A stretch of 64,000 bases of DNA from Phoronis australis. Its lineage: Eukaryota; Phoronida; Phoronidae. Each line of letters begins with the position of its first letter. Position 1 is the first letter of the stretch. Shown one piece after another: positions 23,444 through 37,600 of the stretch. The stretch is from the NCBI GenBank assembly GCA_002633005.1, contig NMRA01000101.1, positions 821,151-885,150 of the forward strand, read 5' to 3'. The position numbers and the translations under genes are program-made. Under the pieces are notes generated by a model that was not told where the DNA came from, ran no database searches, and saw nothing but the letters and a program-made list of their open reading frames with translations.

Positions 23444-26261
23444 AAGGAATGTGTGGGGTGTAAGTCCAACAGAACCTTCACAATAGTAATGTGATAGGAC
23501 TACACTTTGGTGGAATGTTTCTTATTCTACTTCACGAAAAAAAACACATTATTTCAAAATCTTATCAAAATAATAGAGATCCAGAGCAAGTTTTTATCAC
23601 TTTTAATAATGAAATAATAAAAATTGGTTTGAATACAATGGGCAAAGAAAAGTTCATTTGAAGATACTTAAAGAATTGTTAACAAAAGGACCACGGTAAT
23701 TCTCCACTTCTTTCGCACAAAAATAATTACCAAAGGGTTATCTTTCCATTTTTCAAGGTTTGTTATATACCCCGTAATTGAAAAATATCAAGAACTTAAG
23801 TAAATGTTCTTATGACATCTACAAACTGCAAACCATGCTTGAAATTTCTTGACCTTTGCTTTTGGGGAGAAACTGATCAAAATGAAATTTCACATCTGGG
23901 TCATATTTTGTGCTAAATAAGTAAACGACTGCTGCCTCTGTTTAAGGTTGTCTGGTGGGTATGTTTAACATTGTAAATACTTCAGGGAGTGACCAGAACT
24001 TTTATTATGAATTTCGTCTGAAGGTAACGTCTAAACGAAGTGTGGAGCAAGATAAGGCCAATATTTATAACAAACCAACCCCAGCTACCAAAAATTAAAT
24101 TTTATGGTAAAATAAAAAAGGAATTTCAAACTCAACAAACAACAGCTTGAAAGATTTTCTCAAAGATAAGCACACATGTTCTCTGCACATCCCATCTGGC
24201 TAAACTTGCTGAAGAAAAAACAAAACAAACATTGATTAGGTAACAAGGTATATTTGATTGACTTTTGTTCCATGTGTTCTTCACAAAAGAAAAGTTGTCT
24301 CAATAACAGCAAAGCAACTACTTTCAAAGAATTGCCATTCACCATCATTTCTAGAACCACACTTTACTGGCATTAATTTACAGGAACAGAAAAACGACCA
24401 TGGCTTCTGTTCCCAGGGAACAGGTAGGAATCATCTAAAATAAAATTTTCAATATTATGACTTTGCAATTGTCTTGTATCTTCTACACTATTTATAAGTC
24501 ACAGCTCAAGTAGCCTTGGTGTTTAACCCATGATAGTCAAAGGTCTTATAAAGACACAGACCCTGAAAGTTGATCAGTACAGAGCTCTTTCAGCGACTAT
24601 AAGCTCGCCTTTCATGACAAATAACAACTATTGCTATACATCACTTGGCACTTGCCCTTATGAAAACTGATCTCAGATTTTCCATACTCAAATCAGGTGT
24701 GATTTCTGGGGCTTATTTCTCAAAGAGTCTATTGGCTTTTGACGTCAGCCCAAACTCAAATATCCAGGGATAATTTTAAGACGCGCCCGCATCATTGGCC
24801 CATTAAAAAAACATAGACATAGTGACACTATGATTGCTCAACTTAGGTCAAGAGGTGCACTAAAATTGCCACAATTTCACTCAACTGTGTCTTGAACAAT
24901 ACCCAATGCATTAAGAATCAAATAAAATTGCAATGCCGAGCATTTAATCAAAACTACATTTTTAGTGACAGGGGGCCTATCTATATTCAAAAAATGAAGA
25001 TATCAACTGTGGATTTATGTGTTAGATCAATGAAATGCACTTAGGCATTCAGATGAATCACTAATCCAGTAACCTACTGAAATAGCAGACTAAATTATGA
25101 AGGTTAAATGCCAGCCCCCAAAAATCGAACTGAAAAAGGGCAGAGGTGACTCATAAGTCCTAAAAATTGGCCCATGGATTTGAGGCCAAGTGGGTCAATT
25201 TGACTCGCAGCAACATTTTTCTAAAATGATCCATGGATACCTGGATAGGAATAATAGTCAAATCTTGATTGTTTTGTGTTTTGATTTCCTCGAAATGGTT
25301 TGTCTTCTGTCTATTTAAGCAGACTGCGGATTTCTGGCTTTTGACTTTTGAATTGTACATAGATTTTCTGACTTTCAGCCTAAGCCTGATTTTTTGTGAA
25401 ACATGATAAGCCATGTAGAGACTGGTGTTTAGCTGAAAGTCAAAAGACAATTATTAGACTCTTTGAGAAGCAGGCCCCTCACCCCTGGGCTTGGAAATAA
25501 CACAGAGCTAGGTCGCTACACGTTGATGCAACAGGGTGTCATTTTATTCTTGAACACAGTCTCGAGCAATAATGAACTGTCAATACTATGCAATTGGTCT
25601 AAATAAAAAGTTAGTTTCGTCAACGCACAGCAAGTTTAATGCTGCTTTTACTTACATTGTAAAGCATGTAATAATATGATTACCGGATATAATAAACATG
25701 TTATCGTAATATTGTTTCATGTACAATAAGTCATGTACTGAAGGGCAGACATGTAGCAGTCTTCCAATGGCCTTGAAAGCACAACTTTACTATATGGCAT
25801 GTTAAAACAATGAATTGGACCTATATGTCGGCCTGTCATCACATGGGTTGTATTCTGTATTGCACTAACAATCTATAGCGACCAGAAAACACGGTACAAT
25901 AAAAACATCCTTTTGCTTTTCATGCACACAACTTTTGATTGTCAAGTCATAGATATGGTGAGTCTCCTGACCATTTTTAAACAACATGTCATTTGTACAC
26001 ATTATGTAATCTTGAAATAAACATGTATTTTGATTGTATAAACTGGCTGAACAAGTAAACGTTACTTACATGACCTATCATTCACGGGATTGTTAAATGT
26101 GTGATTACACTCTATATGGAGATTGTTGATCTCTATATATCCTGAGACAAGGCGAAGTCATATATTTGTCAAATTTGTAAATCTGACAATGCCAAGGCCC
26201 AGAAAGCACTTGAAACAGACTAATACACTCTTCACGAACCCCAAAGAGTACACAGTCCAGG
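23444..26261. other. Intergenic and probable 3' UTR, no other gene seen
   Basis: AT-rich sequence with only short ORFs. The right part probably holds the 3' UTR of the minus-strand 502-codon gene; AATAAA in minus orientation is at 25543-25548. I saw no coding similarity, RNA gene or long repeat here. Confidence 0.45.
25543..25548 (-). terminator. Candidate polyadenylation signal of the 502-codon gene
   Basis: AATAAA on the minus strand, about 715 bp past the stop codon at 26262. It is a common hexamer in AT-rich DNA, so this is only a candidate. Confidence 0.3.
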
Positions 26262-27770
26262 TCATCGGTGATACGTTAGCGGCACTTCAAGTCGTTTCCC
26301 CGAAACTTTGGGTAATAATTCAGGATATGAATCCTGCTCTGGAAAGGTCTTACTGACTAACCTGTCTCCACGTGACTGACCAACCTGTACTCCAGGAAAT
26401 GCGTTGGTCAATGGTCTGCTAGCACTCTCCAGAGAAGTGTTGGAGAACTTCTGTCTACTGGGAGATTCATCAGAAACTTGTCGTGTTTTGCACTTGACAG
26501 TTTGCAGAGAGTTTTCAAGACCATGCGAGGAAGGATTGGCCCCACCGACATTGACACCTTTACGAAAGTTTTCTCTTTCCTGGTTGATCAGTGTAGTTGT
26601 ATTGGGGGCGTGAATGTTAGAAAATATTGGAATTTTAATAACATCCCCGTTAGCAGTGGTGTACTTAACATGTGAAGGTAAAGTAAACGTCTGATTCTCA
26701 TCCTCTTGGTGAATGTGGAGAGATCTGGTTTTCAACTTTTTCTCATTGTTTTTTATAAGCTGCTTCACAGAAAACATGTCAGGAATAACACCATCTGGCT
26801 TATGTCTTTTGTCAGGTGACTCTTGTTTGGGAACCTTTGCGTGTTCATCAACACTTCGCCTGGAAGACAGTCTAATGGAGGAATCTCTTTTCATCTCCTC
26901 TTCCAGCGCTGACAATTTTTTACTGACTTGTTCCATAAAAGGATCGAGGCAATGTTTTCCTTGACTTGTGATTGGTGGAAGCGCTACGGTTGGGGAAAGA
27001 CTTTGTTTAACACCTTTCAGATGGCGCGTGTTTCTATGGTGTGTGTTGTCATTATCAAAGGGCCCTTCTGAAGATTTCTTTGTGTCACCATGTGAGTAAA
27101 GTAGCTTAACTGGTCCACTCTTCATATTATTCTCCAACTGGTTTATCACATCCACCATGTTGTTGGACTGCCCACGTTGCTGGCCTTCAAATTCACGCCT
27201 CAAATCTCTCTGAATTTCTTTCTGAAGATTCCGCTGTTCAGTTGTCAAAAAAACTTTTTCAGGCCTCTTAGTTTTGATTGGTGCAATTTTTGCAGAGCTT
27301 TTCTCTACTCGATAGCGGCCATTATCTGGTATGTACCTACAAGTGTCTGTTTCTACAATGGATTTCCAAAATGGCAGGGGTTGTTGAGCTTGTACACTGA
27401 TCCAGCTGCCATCTACTGAATGCACTTGCAACCTCTGTTGGTGGCTTTCATAGTCATTGAATGGAAGATACAATGCATCTTCTGCTGATCTTCGCCGATT
27501 CTTCTTTTTTTTCCCGTTATTTGTTTTCAAAACACCAGTTTCTAGCCATCCTCCTATCCTTTCCTCGACTCTCGGAGTCTTAATTTGTAAACATAAACAG
27601 TCTACAGGAATAAATAAGTTTTGACAAGTCAAACAGCTATCACTTTCATGTATAAGTGTCTCAATCAGATTTCTATCTTCATCAAGAGTGATTGCATTAA
27701 TATCCAAGATGTCTCCGTTACTGCTGGACAAATCCTCCTTTGCCACAACATTTTCCTTTTCAACTTCCAT
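26262..27770 (-). CDS. Uncharacterised 502-residue protein
   Basis: An uninterrupted 502-codon ORF, far longer than chance here, ending in TGA at 26264-26262. I do not recognise the family. Visible: a cysteine cluster at residues 46-60 (CLTC...CLC), a basic nuclear-signal-like run at 87-94 (KKKKNRRR), a conserved-looking aromatic block at 120-150 (GSWISV, PLPFWKSI, CRYIPDNGRYRV), a charged helical stretch at 175-197 (LTTEQRNLQKEIQRDLRREF), another at 277-296 (DPFMEQVSKKLSALEEEMK), and a Ser/Pro-rich low-complexity C-terminal half. No signal peptide or membrane segment. The ATG at 27770 has a weak Kozak context and an in-frame stop lies about 70 bp upstream, but an acceptor-like site (ttctttcacatttaaatccag) lies just before it, so an upstream exon is possible. 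It is transcribed away from TRPC4AP. Confidence 0.7.
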   Translation of the reverse strand: MEVEKENVVAKEDLSSSNGDILDINAITLDEDRNLIETLIHESDSCLTCQNLFIPVDCLCLQIKTPRVEERIGGWLETGVLKTNNGKKKKNRRRSAEDALYLPFNDYESHQQRLQVHSVDGSWISVQAQQPLPFWKSIVETDTCRYIPDNGRYRVEKSSAKIAPIKTKRPEKVFLTTEQRNLQKEIQRDLRREFEGQQRGQSNNMVDVINQLENNMKSGPVKLLYSHGDTKKSSEGPFDNDNTHHRNTRHLKGVKQSLSPTVALPPITSQGKHCLDPFMEQVSKKLSALEEEMKRDSSIRLSSRRSVDEHAKVPKQESPDKRHKPDGVIPDMFSVKQLIKNNEKKLKTRSLHIHQEDENQTFTLPSHVKYTTANGDVIKIPIFSNIHAPNTTTLINQERENFRKGVNVGGANPSSHGLENSLQTVKCKTRQVSDESPSRQKFSNTSLESASRPLTNAFPGVQVGQSRGDRLVSKTFPEQDSYPELLPKVSGKRLEVPLTYHR

Positions 27771-28624
27771 ATGAAATCTTTGGCTGGATTTAAATGTGAA
27801 AGAAAACTGTCTCTAACCCTGCTGCCTTTTTGTTGACAAGAGATGGTAAACATCAGTGACCAACTTCTCACACAATATTACAGACGAGAAGAAATGTTAT
27901 TCCTCTGCAGTTGACTCACATAGTGCTTCGAACTTCAAAAGAATAACTGATTATCATTACGTAAGTATGATATCTGATTTGAGATTTGATCAATCAATCC
28001 TTTCCGGGTTACCACCTTCACTGGCTTCAGTCGAAGTTATCCCTTGGCCTTGTCCTTCCGTGCATGGTTAGTCATTTGAAATTACGGTTAATCACGCCTT
28101 CACAGAAACTTTTAAGTGCATCGTTGAAGATTACACACCTTGCTTCCGTTTGCCAACATTAAGACACAATAAACACACCACAGCGTATCAGAAACACCAA
28201 AGATATTTTGATTGCCGAATCGTTAGAGGAGCACAGAGTTTGAAACGTATTTGAATCGGCCCAAAGCAAAATAAACAGCCTTTATCAAGCTAGGCAACAA
28301 ATCTCGAAATGTCTCGTGCAATGTCGCACCAAGCATAATAAAAAGAAACAGCCTTTTCAATAATTTGTTGTTTGTAAATCAAAGAATTAATCGTTTATTT
28401 TAATTGTGTTATTTGACAACACATTTTTATACATCGTGATTTCTCATTTTGTAGCCATTCTATTATTTTACAATATAAGGAGCATGCGCAATAACTATGC
28501 GCAATCGTATTTTGCCGCCATATTGCGTTTTGTAGTTGTGTTTTTCTTGACAAATGTTGGGGTCTTTAAAGTAATTTTCAACTATTGTGTATCTTGGATT
28601 TAAGACCGATTGTTATGGTACAGC
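27771..28624. promoter_or_regulatory. Probable bidirectional promoter region
   Basis: About 850 bp separate the start codons of two divergent genes. Close to TRPC4AP lie GCATGCGCA (28482-28490) and TATGCGCA (28496-28503), both resembling NRF1 sites, and GCCGCCATATTG (28514-28525), a perfect YY1-type motif about 100 bp before the ATG. YY1 and NRF1 motifs are typical of TATA-less housekeeping promoters. No TATA box is evident. Confidence 0.5.
28514..28525 (+). promoter_or_regulatory. YY1-like motif upstream of TRPC4AP
   Basis: GCCGCCATATTG matches the YY1 core GCCGCCATnTTG. Confidence 0.45.
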
Positions 28625-31600
28625 ATGGACAGAGTAAAGAGAAGAGACGACGAAAAAACTTATAATTTTACTAGAATCCTTTTTAACAGCCAAATAACTG
28701 GACGAGGCTGCTCGGATCTTCCACAGGTTTGTCTTTGACTTTGCACTCAGCTACGTTGGTTAAATAAACATTCTAATACACATTTGATTGGGGACATTGT
28801 ATGGCTTACGTTTGCACATGCTTGCACCGGATTATGAGGGAATTGTCTCGTCTCACTCTGTTGCCCCTTTTACCATAGAATGCAGCTTACTCTTGGCTTT
28901 CTTCGGCAAAATTTGCATGCCAACGATGTAAGGATTTTGCGTTTATGAAAAATGTTGGAAAAATAAAATATCAGTGCTCTTGTTGAACTCGGGTTACGTG
29001 TCTATGTTCCATTGAAGTGAATGAGTTTATCTCATAGACTGGCACTAGGAGAACATGTAGCAAGATCAGTTAAACCAGCTACAAAGTTTCAGTCCCTGAA
29101 AGGCTGTTGTGTTATTTTATTGACAATTTTCATCACAGTACACTCCATCTGTACTTTTTGTTTACTATGCATTGATTCCAATAGTTTTTAGCCAATTCTG
29201 GTGTGTTTTTGGATTGTATTTTTCTAGTGACTCACATTTGACACACTTGACCCACTTTCAACACAATCAACGGTCTCCGACTGCTTGAGAGTTATGGAAA
29301 AATGAGTAATATTCACCGACACCAATTGAGGTGTAATGAGTATTTTCATTAAGAGGATAAAAATTTCTAAAAAATCAACAAATTTTTAATGTTGGAATTG
29401 CTAGAATAAACATAAGAGCGCTAAAAATATTTTCGTTGCACTTAGTGACGATAGTAGATGCACTGGAGAGTGGTGTATGTTCACTACATTTGCAAGCATT
29501 CAACTGTTAAAGTAAACCAGTGGATGGTTGTTGGTAGACAACAGCACATCTTAATCTAGACAGTACCATCTTCTCAACTGGGCTACGTGAGCTGATATTG
29601 TAGGCATCAAAATGTCTGTCTGATGTGATACCCAGGATGTAGTTGAAAACTTCTAATTCGTCCAATTTTTAGATATTGAGAAACAATTTATGAATATGGT
29701 AAGCAAATTCTTGTTTGTATTTCGCCCTGGTTAGCTGGCTAAAACAAATTGGGCCTTTACTTTCATAAAATTTGTAAAATAATATTATTTACTGTGATAG
29801 GATATATCTGTTATGAACTCAAGTCACAGGCAATGTAAACTCGGAGGTCTTTTTTGGTGTTCTCATTGGTAATGGAAATAAAATCCTATCATGGTAAGGA
29901 ATGTTATCAGACCGATTTGAGTAAAAGGCCAAATTGGGGAGAAATGTAGCTTTAATTAATGTCATTTGTATGAATTTTTGTAAATTGACCCTCTTACTCT
30001 ATTTTATCATGATAAGGTTCCGGTGGAAATAGTGGAGACGATGAGTAGTCGATGGGGTGGCATTCCTATAACAATAGCGGAGATCGAAGAAACCAGTTTT
30101 GGTGATCCTGATGGCTGTATAATGATCTTGCAGGTATGAGCAGCAGTATTACTTAATGAAACACGGCTTTTACAGTGAAGGTGTTTTTAAGTAAAATATT
30201 AGTGTGATGTTATGGACTCTTACTTGGAGATAAATTAAGAGCTCACCTAATGCAGTGTAATGCACAGCTGAGTATCTAAGAACGTGCTATATTACATGTG
30301 TTTAGTTTAACTGTAGATTTAAATAGTTACGATTACTTTTTTGCTCAGCACGATGTTCTTGGCAAGCTGATGGCCTATGATGAAGGTGCTAGTGTGGAGT
30401 CGGATGGTTCAACAGAATTCAGCAAGACTTTCAGATCATTTGGTGGCATCCATGTACGTATTATTTAGTCATGCTATATTCGTCATCTGTCAGTGCAGTG
30501 CTCGACACTTAGCTTGACGCCAAGTCGCATTTGGTGACTTTGCAAAAAGCCCAGGTTGCAAACGAAGTCTGAGGTTGCCAAAACTGACATCGAAATCGCC
30601 GTGTAAGAAAAGGTGGCACTGCTTTCTCAGAAAATTCCGAATACCTCTTCAATTTCTCATTCAATTTGTAACTCAGTTCCTGTCAACGAAGAACGCTGGT
30701 GATCACATACACTTGTGGCGCATGTTTCATTGTCCAATCTTACAAGATTTTTGTCAAACAATTCCGACTTCTGTCTGTTTGCTTCCTGTTGTAATTTAAA
30801 TGCGCGTTTGATTTGTACTGACTGCTGAGGATTGCAAATGCACTGATTTCACAAAATAAGCGGAACAGTTGTGAACCAAGGATATTAAAGCTAAGAGAAC
30901 TGTTGGTAATTTAAAGTTTGAAAGTCACCACAAATTTGGAAACGAATTTCAGGGAATTGTTGTCTGACAGACTATGATATTTGCAGCTTCGTGGTGACTT
31001 GGTATTTTTTCGTGTTGTCAAACATAATCTGAAGTCGCAATGGTTATCTAGTCTTGCTACATTCATCACTAGTTGCTGTTATCTAGTCATGCTACATTTA
31101 TCGTCAGTCAGTGTTATCTAGTCATTCTATGTTCGTCATCAGTCTGTGGTAGTGTGTGAATTTGGTCAAGTATTCAGTACCTTAAGCTGTACGTATAGCT
31201 AAATATTAGGTCAAGTATTCAGTACCTTAAGCTGTACGTATAGCTAAATATTAGGTCAAGTATTCAGTACCTTAAGTTGTACGTATAGCTAAATATTAGG
31301 TCAAGTATTCAGTACCTTAAGCTGTACGTACAGCTAAATATTTGGTCAAGTATTCAGTACCTTAAGTTGTACATACAGCTAAATATTAGGTCAAGTATTC
31401 AGTACCTTAAGTTGTACGTATAGCTAAATATTAGGTCAAGTATTCAGTACCTTAAGTTGTACGTACAGCTAAATAATAGGTCAAGTATTCAGTACCTTAA
31501 GTTGTACGTACAGCTAAATATTAGGTCAAGTATTCAGTACCTTAAGTTGTACGTACAGCTAAATATTAGGTCAAAAAAATGTAAGCCACCCACAACACTG

Positions 31601-34600
31601 CCTTGGAATAACATTTTTGACTAAAAGCTGCCCTCGACGCTATGAAAATTAATGGGTCATCATTTGCAACCTGGCCAAAATTTCAGGTCATATGTGTAGA
31701 ATTCAGGTTGATCTCGCGTCAGGTGACAGTTGATGTAAAAGGTGACTTAGGCTCATGGGTCATTAAATTCCAGCCATCTGTAATTAATCAGTAAGACACT
31801 GGATTTTTTTGGTGTTTTGGCACTTTTTCAATTCAGTGGTTACTGTTAGGATGTAGTTGTCCTCGTGTGTGTGATCCGAGTCCTTTATTTTGTTTTCGTC
31901 ATGATATTCCCTGACGATAATTGTGGTGTGCATATTTTCTCGTCATGTAATTTGAAGCCAGTAATATGGACTTTTTGTGCTTTTGTCATTGCCATGAACT
32001 TGGGTTATCTTTTACGTCAACTGACGTTGCCAATTAGAGCCTTGAGGCCATTGAAACAAATGGAATGGCATGTTTAATGAAACTCGTCTCAAACATGATA
32101 ACTGTGAACAAGCTTAACGATATATGGTGCTCATATTCTGCTAGATAGATTATTGTGAATTCGTTCGTTTCACTTTTCAGGTTTTAAAAAGAATAATCAT
32201 GTTCGAGTCTTTACTACCAACGAAACACATATTCAAAAGAGGTAAGACTAACAAATTGATTCATATTGGTCTGTTAGGTGAGCTGGGAGTTTGGATATAT
32301 GTTGCACTGTGTTAAACTTCAGCGTGAACACTGGTTATGAGCAGCCTTTAATTAGTTCATTATGCATTTAAACTGTTATAAACTACTCTGATTGGTCCCT
32401 ACAGTGTAGATAGAGACCCATAATGCTGTACAGTGTATGTTGACATCTTATAGTTTTAAGTCCGTTTTTCCTATTATGATATCTATCTGCTGGTTGCCAG
32501 TTTACTCCAGTTGGTAGTAATAACAGTTTTTGTGCCACCTTACAGTATATGTCCTTCTATAAAGTTATGCTGTGGTTGTAAATCAGTTGATTGATATTAT
32601 TGAAAATAATCGCAGCCGGTCTGATACACATTGTACCAGACATTTGCAGACAGCTCTGGTGGGCCCATTGCACTGATTGCCAGGAACCATTGATATACAC
32701 ATTCATTTGGTGCGTTGATATGGTAATGATTAAGAATAATTAATCGTCTTACACGCCATATGTTGGTCTCATCACATCACCTATAGTTAAATATGAAAAG
32801 ATCTCTGACCCGTGTGGGGTCCGAACTCCGAACCCAGGACTTTCTGTGTCTCCAGGATTAGCAGAAAGTCCCAGGTTTGAGACTGGTCGGGACAGGTCTT
32901 CTCAGACAGTACTGTTGGCCACACGATGTGACCAACATCTAGCGTGTAAAAAGACTAATAATTCTCACTTATAATATTTGTTCTTCTATTTCAGAAAAAC
33001 ATAAACAGTTGATAATAAAAAGTATGTGTATGCAGATTCTGTGCAGACTTATAGCAAATGTAAGTAAATTTGTCACCTTTCATCATCACACAGAAATCAT
33101 CTTTTCTAATTCAGTATTTTGTGGCTTATCATTCTCTTTTGCCAAGCTTACTATTTTTTTGTCAAAAAATTGAATTTGCGTATCAAAGCTTAAATTTGTA
33201 AGACAGGAATGTTTTTGTTTTGTTTGTGCTGGTTGGCTGATTGATGCATGGTGGTGTTTGCATCATTGTTATGTCAGGTATGTAAACTGGGTAGTCGCTA
33301 ACTGGGCCACTAGCTTTCAAATCTTGAGAGCCCGGACTAAAAGTCAGGGGCCCAGATTTTTGAAGGATAGTTACGACAATCACGTGAAAGCCCAACATAA
33401 TGAAAAAGTGAAGTCGGACCTTTAATCTAAGTACATTCCTCGATTGATGGTCATACTGTAACTGATATTGTTTTCAACAAACGTAAAGAAAGGGGTATTT
33501 GTAAAAGGAAAACTTAGTAATGAATTCGTAGGAACCATCCAGTGAGTGGAGTAATCCTTTCAAAAAATATTTAATTTTGTACAGAAGAATTCAAACAAAG
33601 GTCATTGAATTCGTGACATACTAATCTGATCTTGCCAACATTGCAAAATTCTTCATTTTCAAAAATACGTAGCACTGTTGTACAAAATACATAAAAAGTG
33701 CCTTGCATATTCTGCGTTTGGCTTCAGTGAAAGTTTGCCATCGCGATCCCAGTCAGTCGTCATTTGCTGCTTCAGAATTCTAATGGAATCAATGAATTGT
33801 TCAGATATCAGCTCAGGTGGCTGGGAGATTGCTAAGGCATATCCCTGTACATGATGTTTACGCCACTGATTCATGATTGTGTTCAGGTCACTGATACATG
33901 GTGGTGTTCAGATCACTGATACATGGTGGTGTTTACATCATGCTGTTTAATGTTCAAGAATACTTGTACATCATGTAGTGTTATGTTTTAGAATATGCAA
34001 ATATGGACTGATGCTGAGCATGATATCGAGAGATCAATGGAACCGACGGGATCAGTCTATATTTGTTTTATAACATGACCACAGGTGCTTCTTTCCTCTG
34101 ACTGTTAGTCTCTTATCTGGCATGTTCTTACCTGCTTTGATATACTGGCATCATATGCTCGCTTTAGAATCAAGGTTGATGTTTCAGCATCAGATCGCGA
34201 CTGGCGATATCTGATCTCTCGGCTGTATGAGTGAAATGCGTTATTTTACGGCCAACTTGGTGAATATTACCGTATAAAGGAAGTTATCATACTGTGTTTT
34301 AGCCAGTCGGAGGACAGAAGTATTAGTGCTCATCTAACAATACAGATTACAATGGCTGCTTCTATGTCATGACCATACTGCCAGTTTTATGTACACACTT
34401 GTTTTTTCACAATCCCATTCTCACTATCTCACACTTGAAGGACTAAAATTCTTAGTGAAAAATTAACCATGGATGGTATTATGGCTGCTGTTGTCTCTTG
34501 TCACAAGTTCTTAGTTTTGTTTACCTTATGTGATACCAAACAAGCCAAAGGGCTGTGCTAAAGTGCCGTAATTGGTGGTATCATTGGTCAGACTATTCAC

Positions 34601-37600
34601 TGATGTGTTGTTAGATAGTTACTGTAACTATATCTTGACCTTTAACTCTTTAGGAAGAGGAGGGTGAAAGTGTTACAAATGAGCTTGCGCAAGACTCCGA
34701 CTTCATCAATTATCTGTTTATTATGCTTGCCTTCGACAAAACCTTCCTGACAGCTTGCCAGCTTATTGAAGATCTTCTTCAAGTGCAGCGAGTTTTAGAT
34801 CTCAACTCCATAGGTTTGTATTTGTTGGTTAAATCTTGCTTCCATATTGTATTTACACGAGTAAATGTACTCCTTAGCCAGAGTTCTCTTGTTGAAAATG
34901 TAATGAAGGTCTAACATAAGATGTATGTGTCAATCCACTCATAGTCTTATGTCTAAACAACTTTTAACATAAGATGATTCTATCAATCCCGTCTTAAAGT
35001 CACATGTCTAAACAGGGTCTAACATAAGGTGTTCCTGTCAACCTCCTCATAAAGTCACGTATAAACAGGGTCTAACGTAAGCTGTTCCTGTCAACCTCCC
35101 CATAAAGTCACACATATAAACGGGGTCTAATATAAGCTATTCCTGTCAACCTCCTCATAAAGTCACACTTATAAACAGGGTCTAATATAAGATGTTCCAT
35201 TCAACCTTCTCATAAAGTCACACATATTAACATTGTCTAACATAAGGTGTTTCTGTCAACCTCCTCATAAAGTCACATGTCTAAACAGGGTCTAACGTAA
35301 GCTGTTCCTGTCAACCTCCCCACAAAGTCATACGTATAAACAGGGTTTAACATAAGCTGTTCCTGTCAACCCCTCCATAAAAGCCTCATGCAGAGAGTGC
35401 TGTCTTGATCATGCAAGGTAGTGAAAAAAGATTGAATTGAGAATAGGTGTTTTCTAAAAATGCATGCAAGTTAAAATGACCGACCAGTTCTTGCAAGTAA
35501 GTAGTCTAAAAAGTTTTGTGCTTTCAATTGATTATATGGAGAAAGACTGCTCCATGATCCTGTCAATTTGTGCAAGAATTTTTGCCCGTTGAGTCCCGAC
35601 ATGCAGTAAATTTATGCATGGGCTACTGAATAAAGTAAATGGTCAGGTGTCTGTCGACTACATGGTCCTTTTGAATTGTCTGTTATTGTTATCACAGGCA
35701 CTGATTACACAGAATTATCCTGTAATTTTGGCAAGCACCTACTGATTGTTTATTTTTGAATGAATCGGCACTAATGCTGGGCGTACACTTGAAAATGAAT
35801 ATGTGAATTGTGTTCACTGTTTTATGTCAGTTCATTTTCTGTTGTAGCTGTGATCAGACAAGTGGTGGCCGCACAAGATGATGTCAAGTTGTCCAACTTC
35901 TGCAGGATACTGGCGGTCACCATCTCAGATTTAGACGTCTACGAGAATAAATCATCATGTGAGTGTCTTGCATCACCTTCTCAGTTCTTTAGCGTTTGAC
36001 CACCCTTGTAGGTTCAGTTATCCAAAGAGTTTAACAGGTTAGTGTATCTTGTGTGATTTCTGCATGTCTTAGTAGTAAATAACATTACTCTTTAATCTGT
36101 TGCAAGATCTTTATGTTCCTGTGAAGGATGGATCTGAACACCACTGTGTCCCCAAGTGGCTTAGTGGAACTTTAAGGTTTTTACATTTTCCTCTGTAGCT
36201 ACCAAGCTTCTTTACTAGCAAATAGGTTTCTATTGAGACAACAATGACAAGTTTCCAATTTCGTACAAATGTGGCTTACTCTGTGCCCCCTTGTGTCCAT
36301 TTTTACTTTGTTTAAGTTTGTTTTTGGTGTTTGCCTCTTTGTCTATCAAACTATTTGAAGGAACCTATTGAAGAGAGTACGGATGGCATTGATTTTTTGG
36401 TTGTGTCCGATTACTATGTTGCTCCATAGTGGCAAATTTTATCTCCACAATATATGCTAAGTTCTTCAATCGGTTTCATGAATTTAGTGCATGTGTTCTT
36501 ATTGGGAACGATTTTCAGACGGTTCAAGAGGAGAGGAGAGGAGATGGGGGTGATGTGGTGATGATGCATTTATTGGCTTGAGTACAATTAGTAGAATATA
36601 AAAACAAACATTGTCCTGATTTATGTCTTCGCTGCTGATCTCCAAATGCAGACAAGGCTTCAGTGAAGACCACCTTGTATAATGTGAAAGCGATTTCTGG
36701 GGTTGTGCTCAGATAAGAAAAAATGTTTTCTTGTGATATAATAGACTACGTCACAAACTTCCTACACAGTTCAGAGTACAACTAGTTTTGTCTAAATAGT
36801 GAACTGCAACATTTTGACACCAGTTTGACATGACTGAGTATACAAGTAGTAGGTTTCTATTGAGACAACAATGACACGTTTCCAATTTCTTACGAATGTG
36901 GCTTACTCTATGCCCCCTTGTGGCCATTTTTACTTTGTTTAACGTTATCGTGCTGAGTAGTAGTTTGAAGGACAACAGACACTGACACCTCTTCTGTGGT
37001 CTCCTTACAGTATTTGCACAGAATAAACAGAAGCGACAGCAGGGGTTTGTCAACACTCGTGATGTCAATCAAGGTAATTACAACATTGATGTAGCTATCA
37101 TTTCACTAAACACAGTTTGCACCTTTTTGTGTTTGGATTGTAATAGGTTTATGCTGTACTTGATATATTTATTGTGCACATTAATTGCAGTATTTAACTG
37201 TCAGGTCTGACTTGCTTTGCATTGCTCATTATTATATTCACTGTTATCATACTTTCTGCTCATTGTCCACCGCCGTAGGGAATATTGTCGTATGTGTCAT
37301 TCTGTGCAGCTGTGTTTCTGTCTGTCCATTCATCCATGCATAGAAATGTTCTGTGCTCAAGTCCTATATTACTCATTTGACGTCGACCAAACTTTCACAA
37401 GAAAACTATACTTACGAAGTGCCTTAGTGCATGTTATTAGCGTTTTGCAATTCGAGAGTATTTCCTTGTATTATGATTTTCAGTCATTCATACGGAAACG
37501 TTCTTCTGTGTGCAATTCCTACATTTCATACTGGATTTTGTCCAAAGTTCACAGGGTGTATCATCAAAAGTGTTTTCGCACATATCATTAGTGTTTTGAT

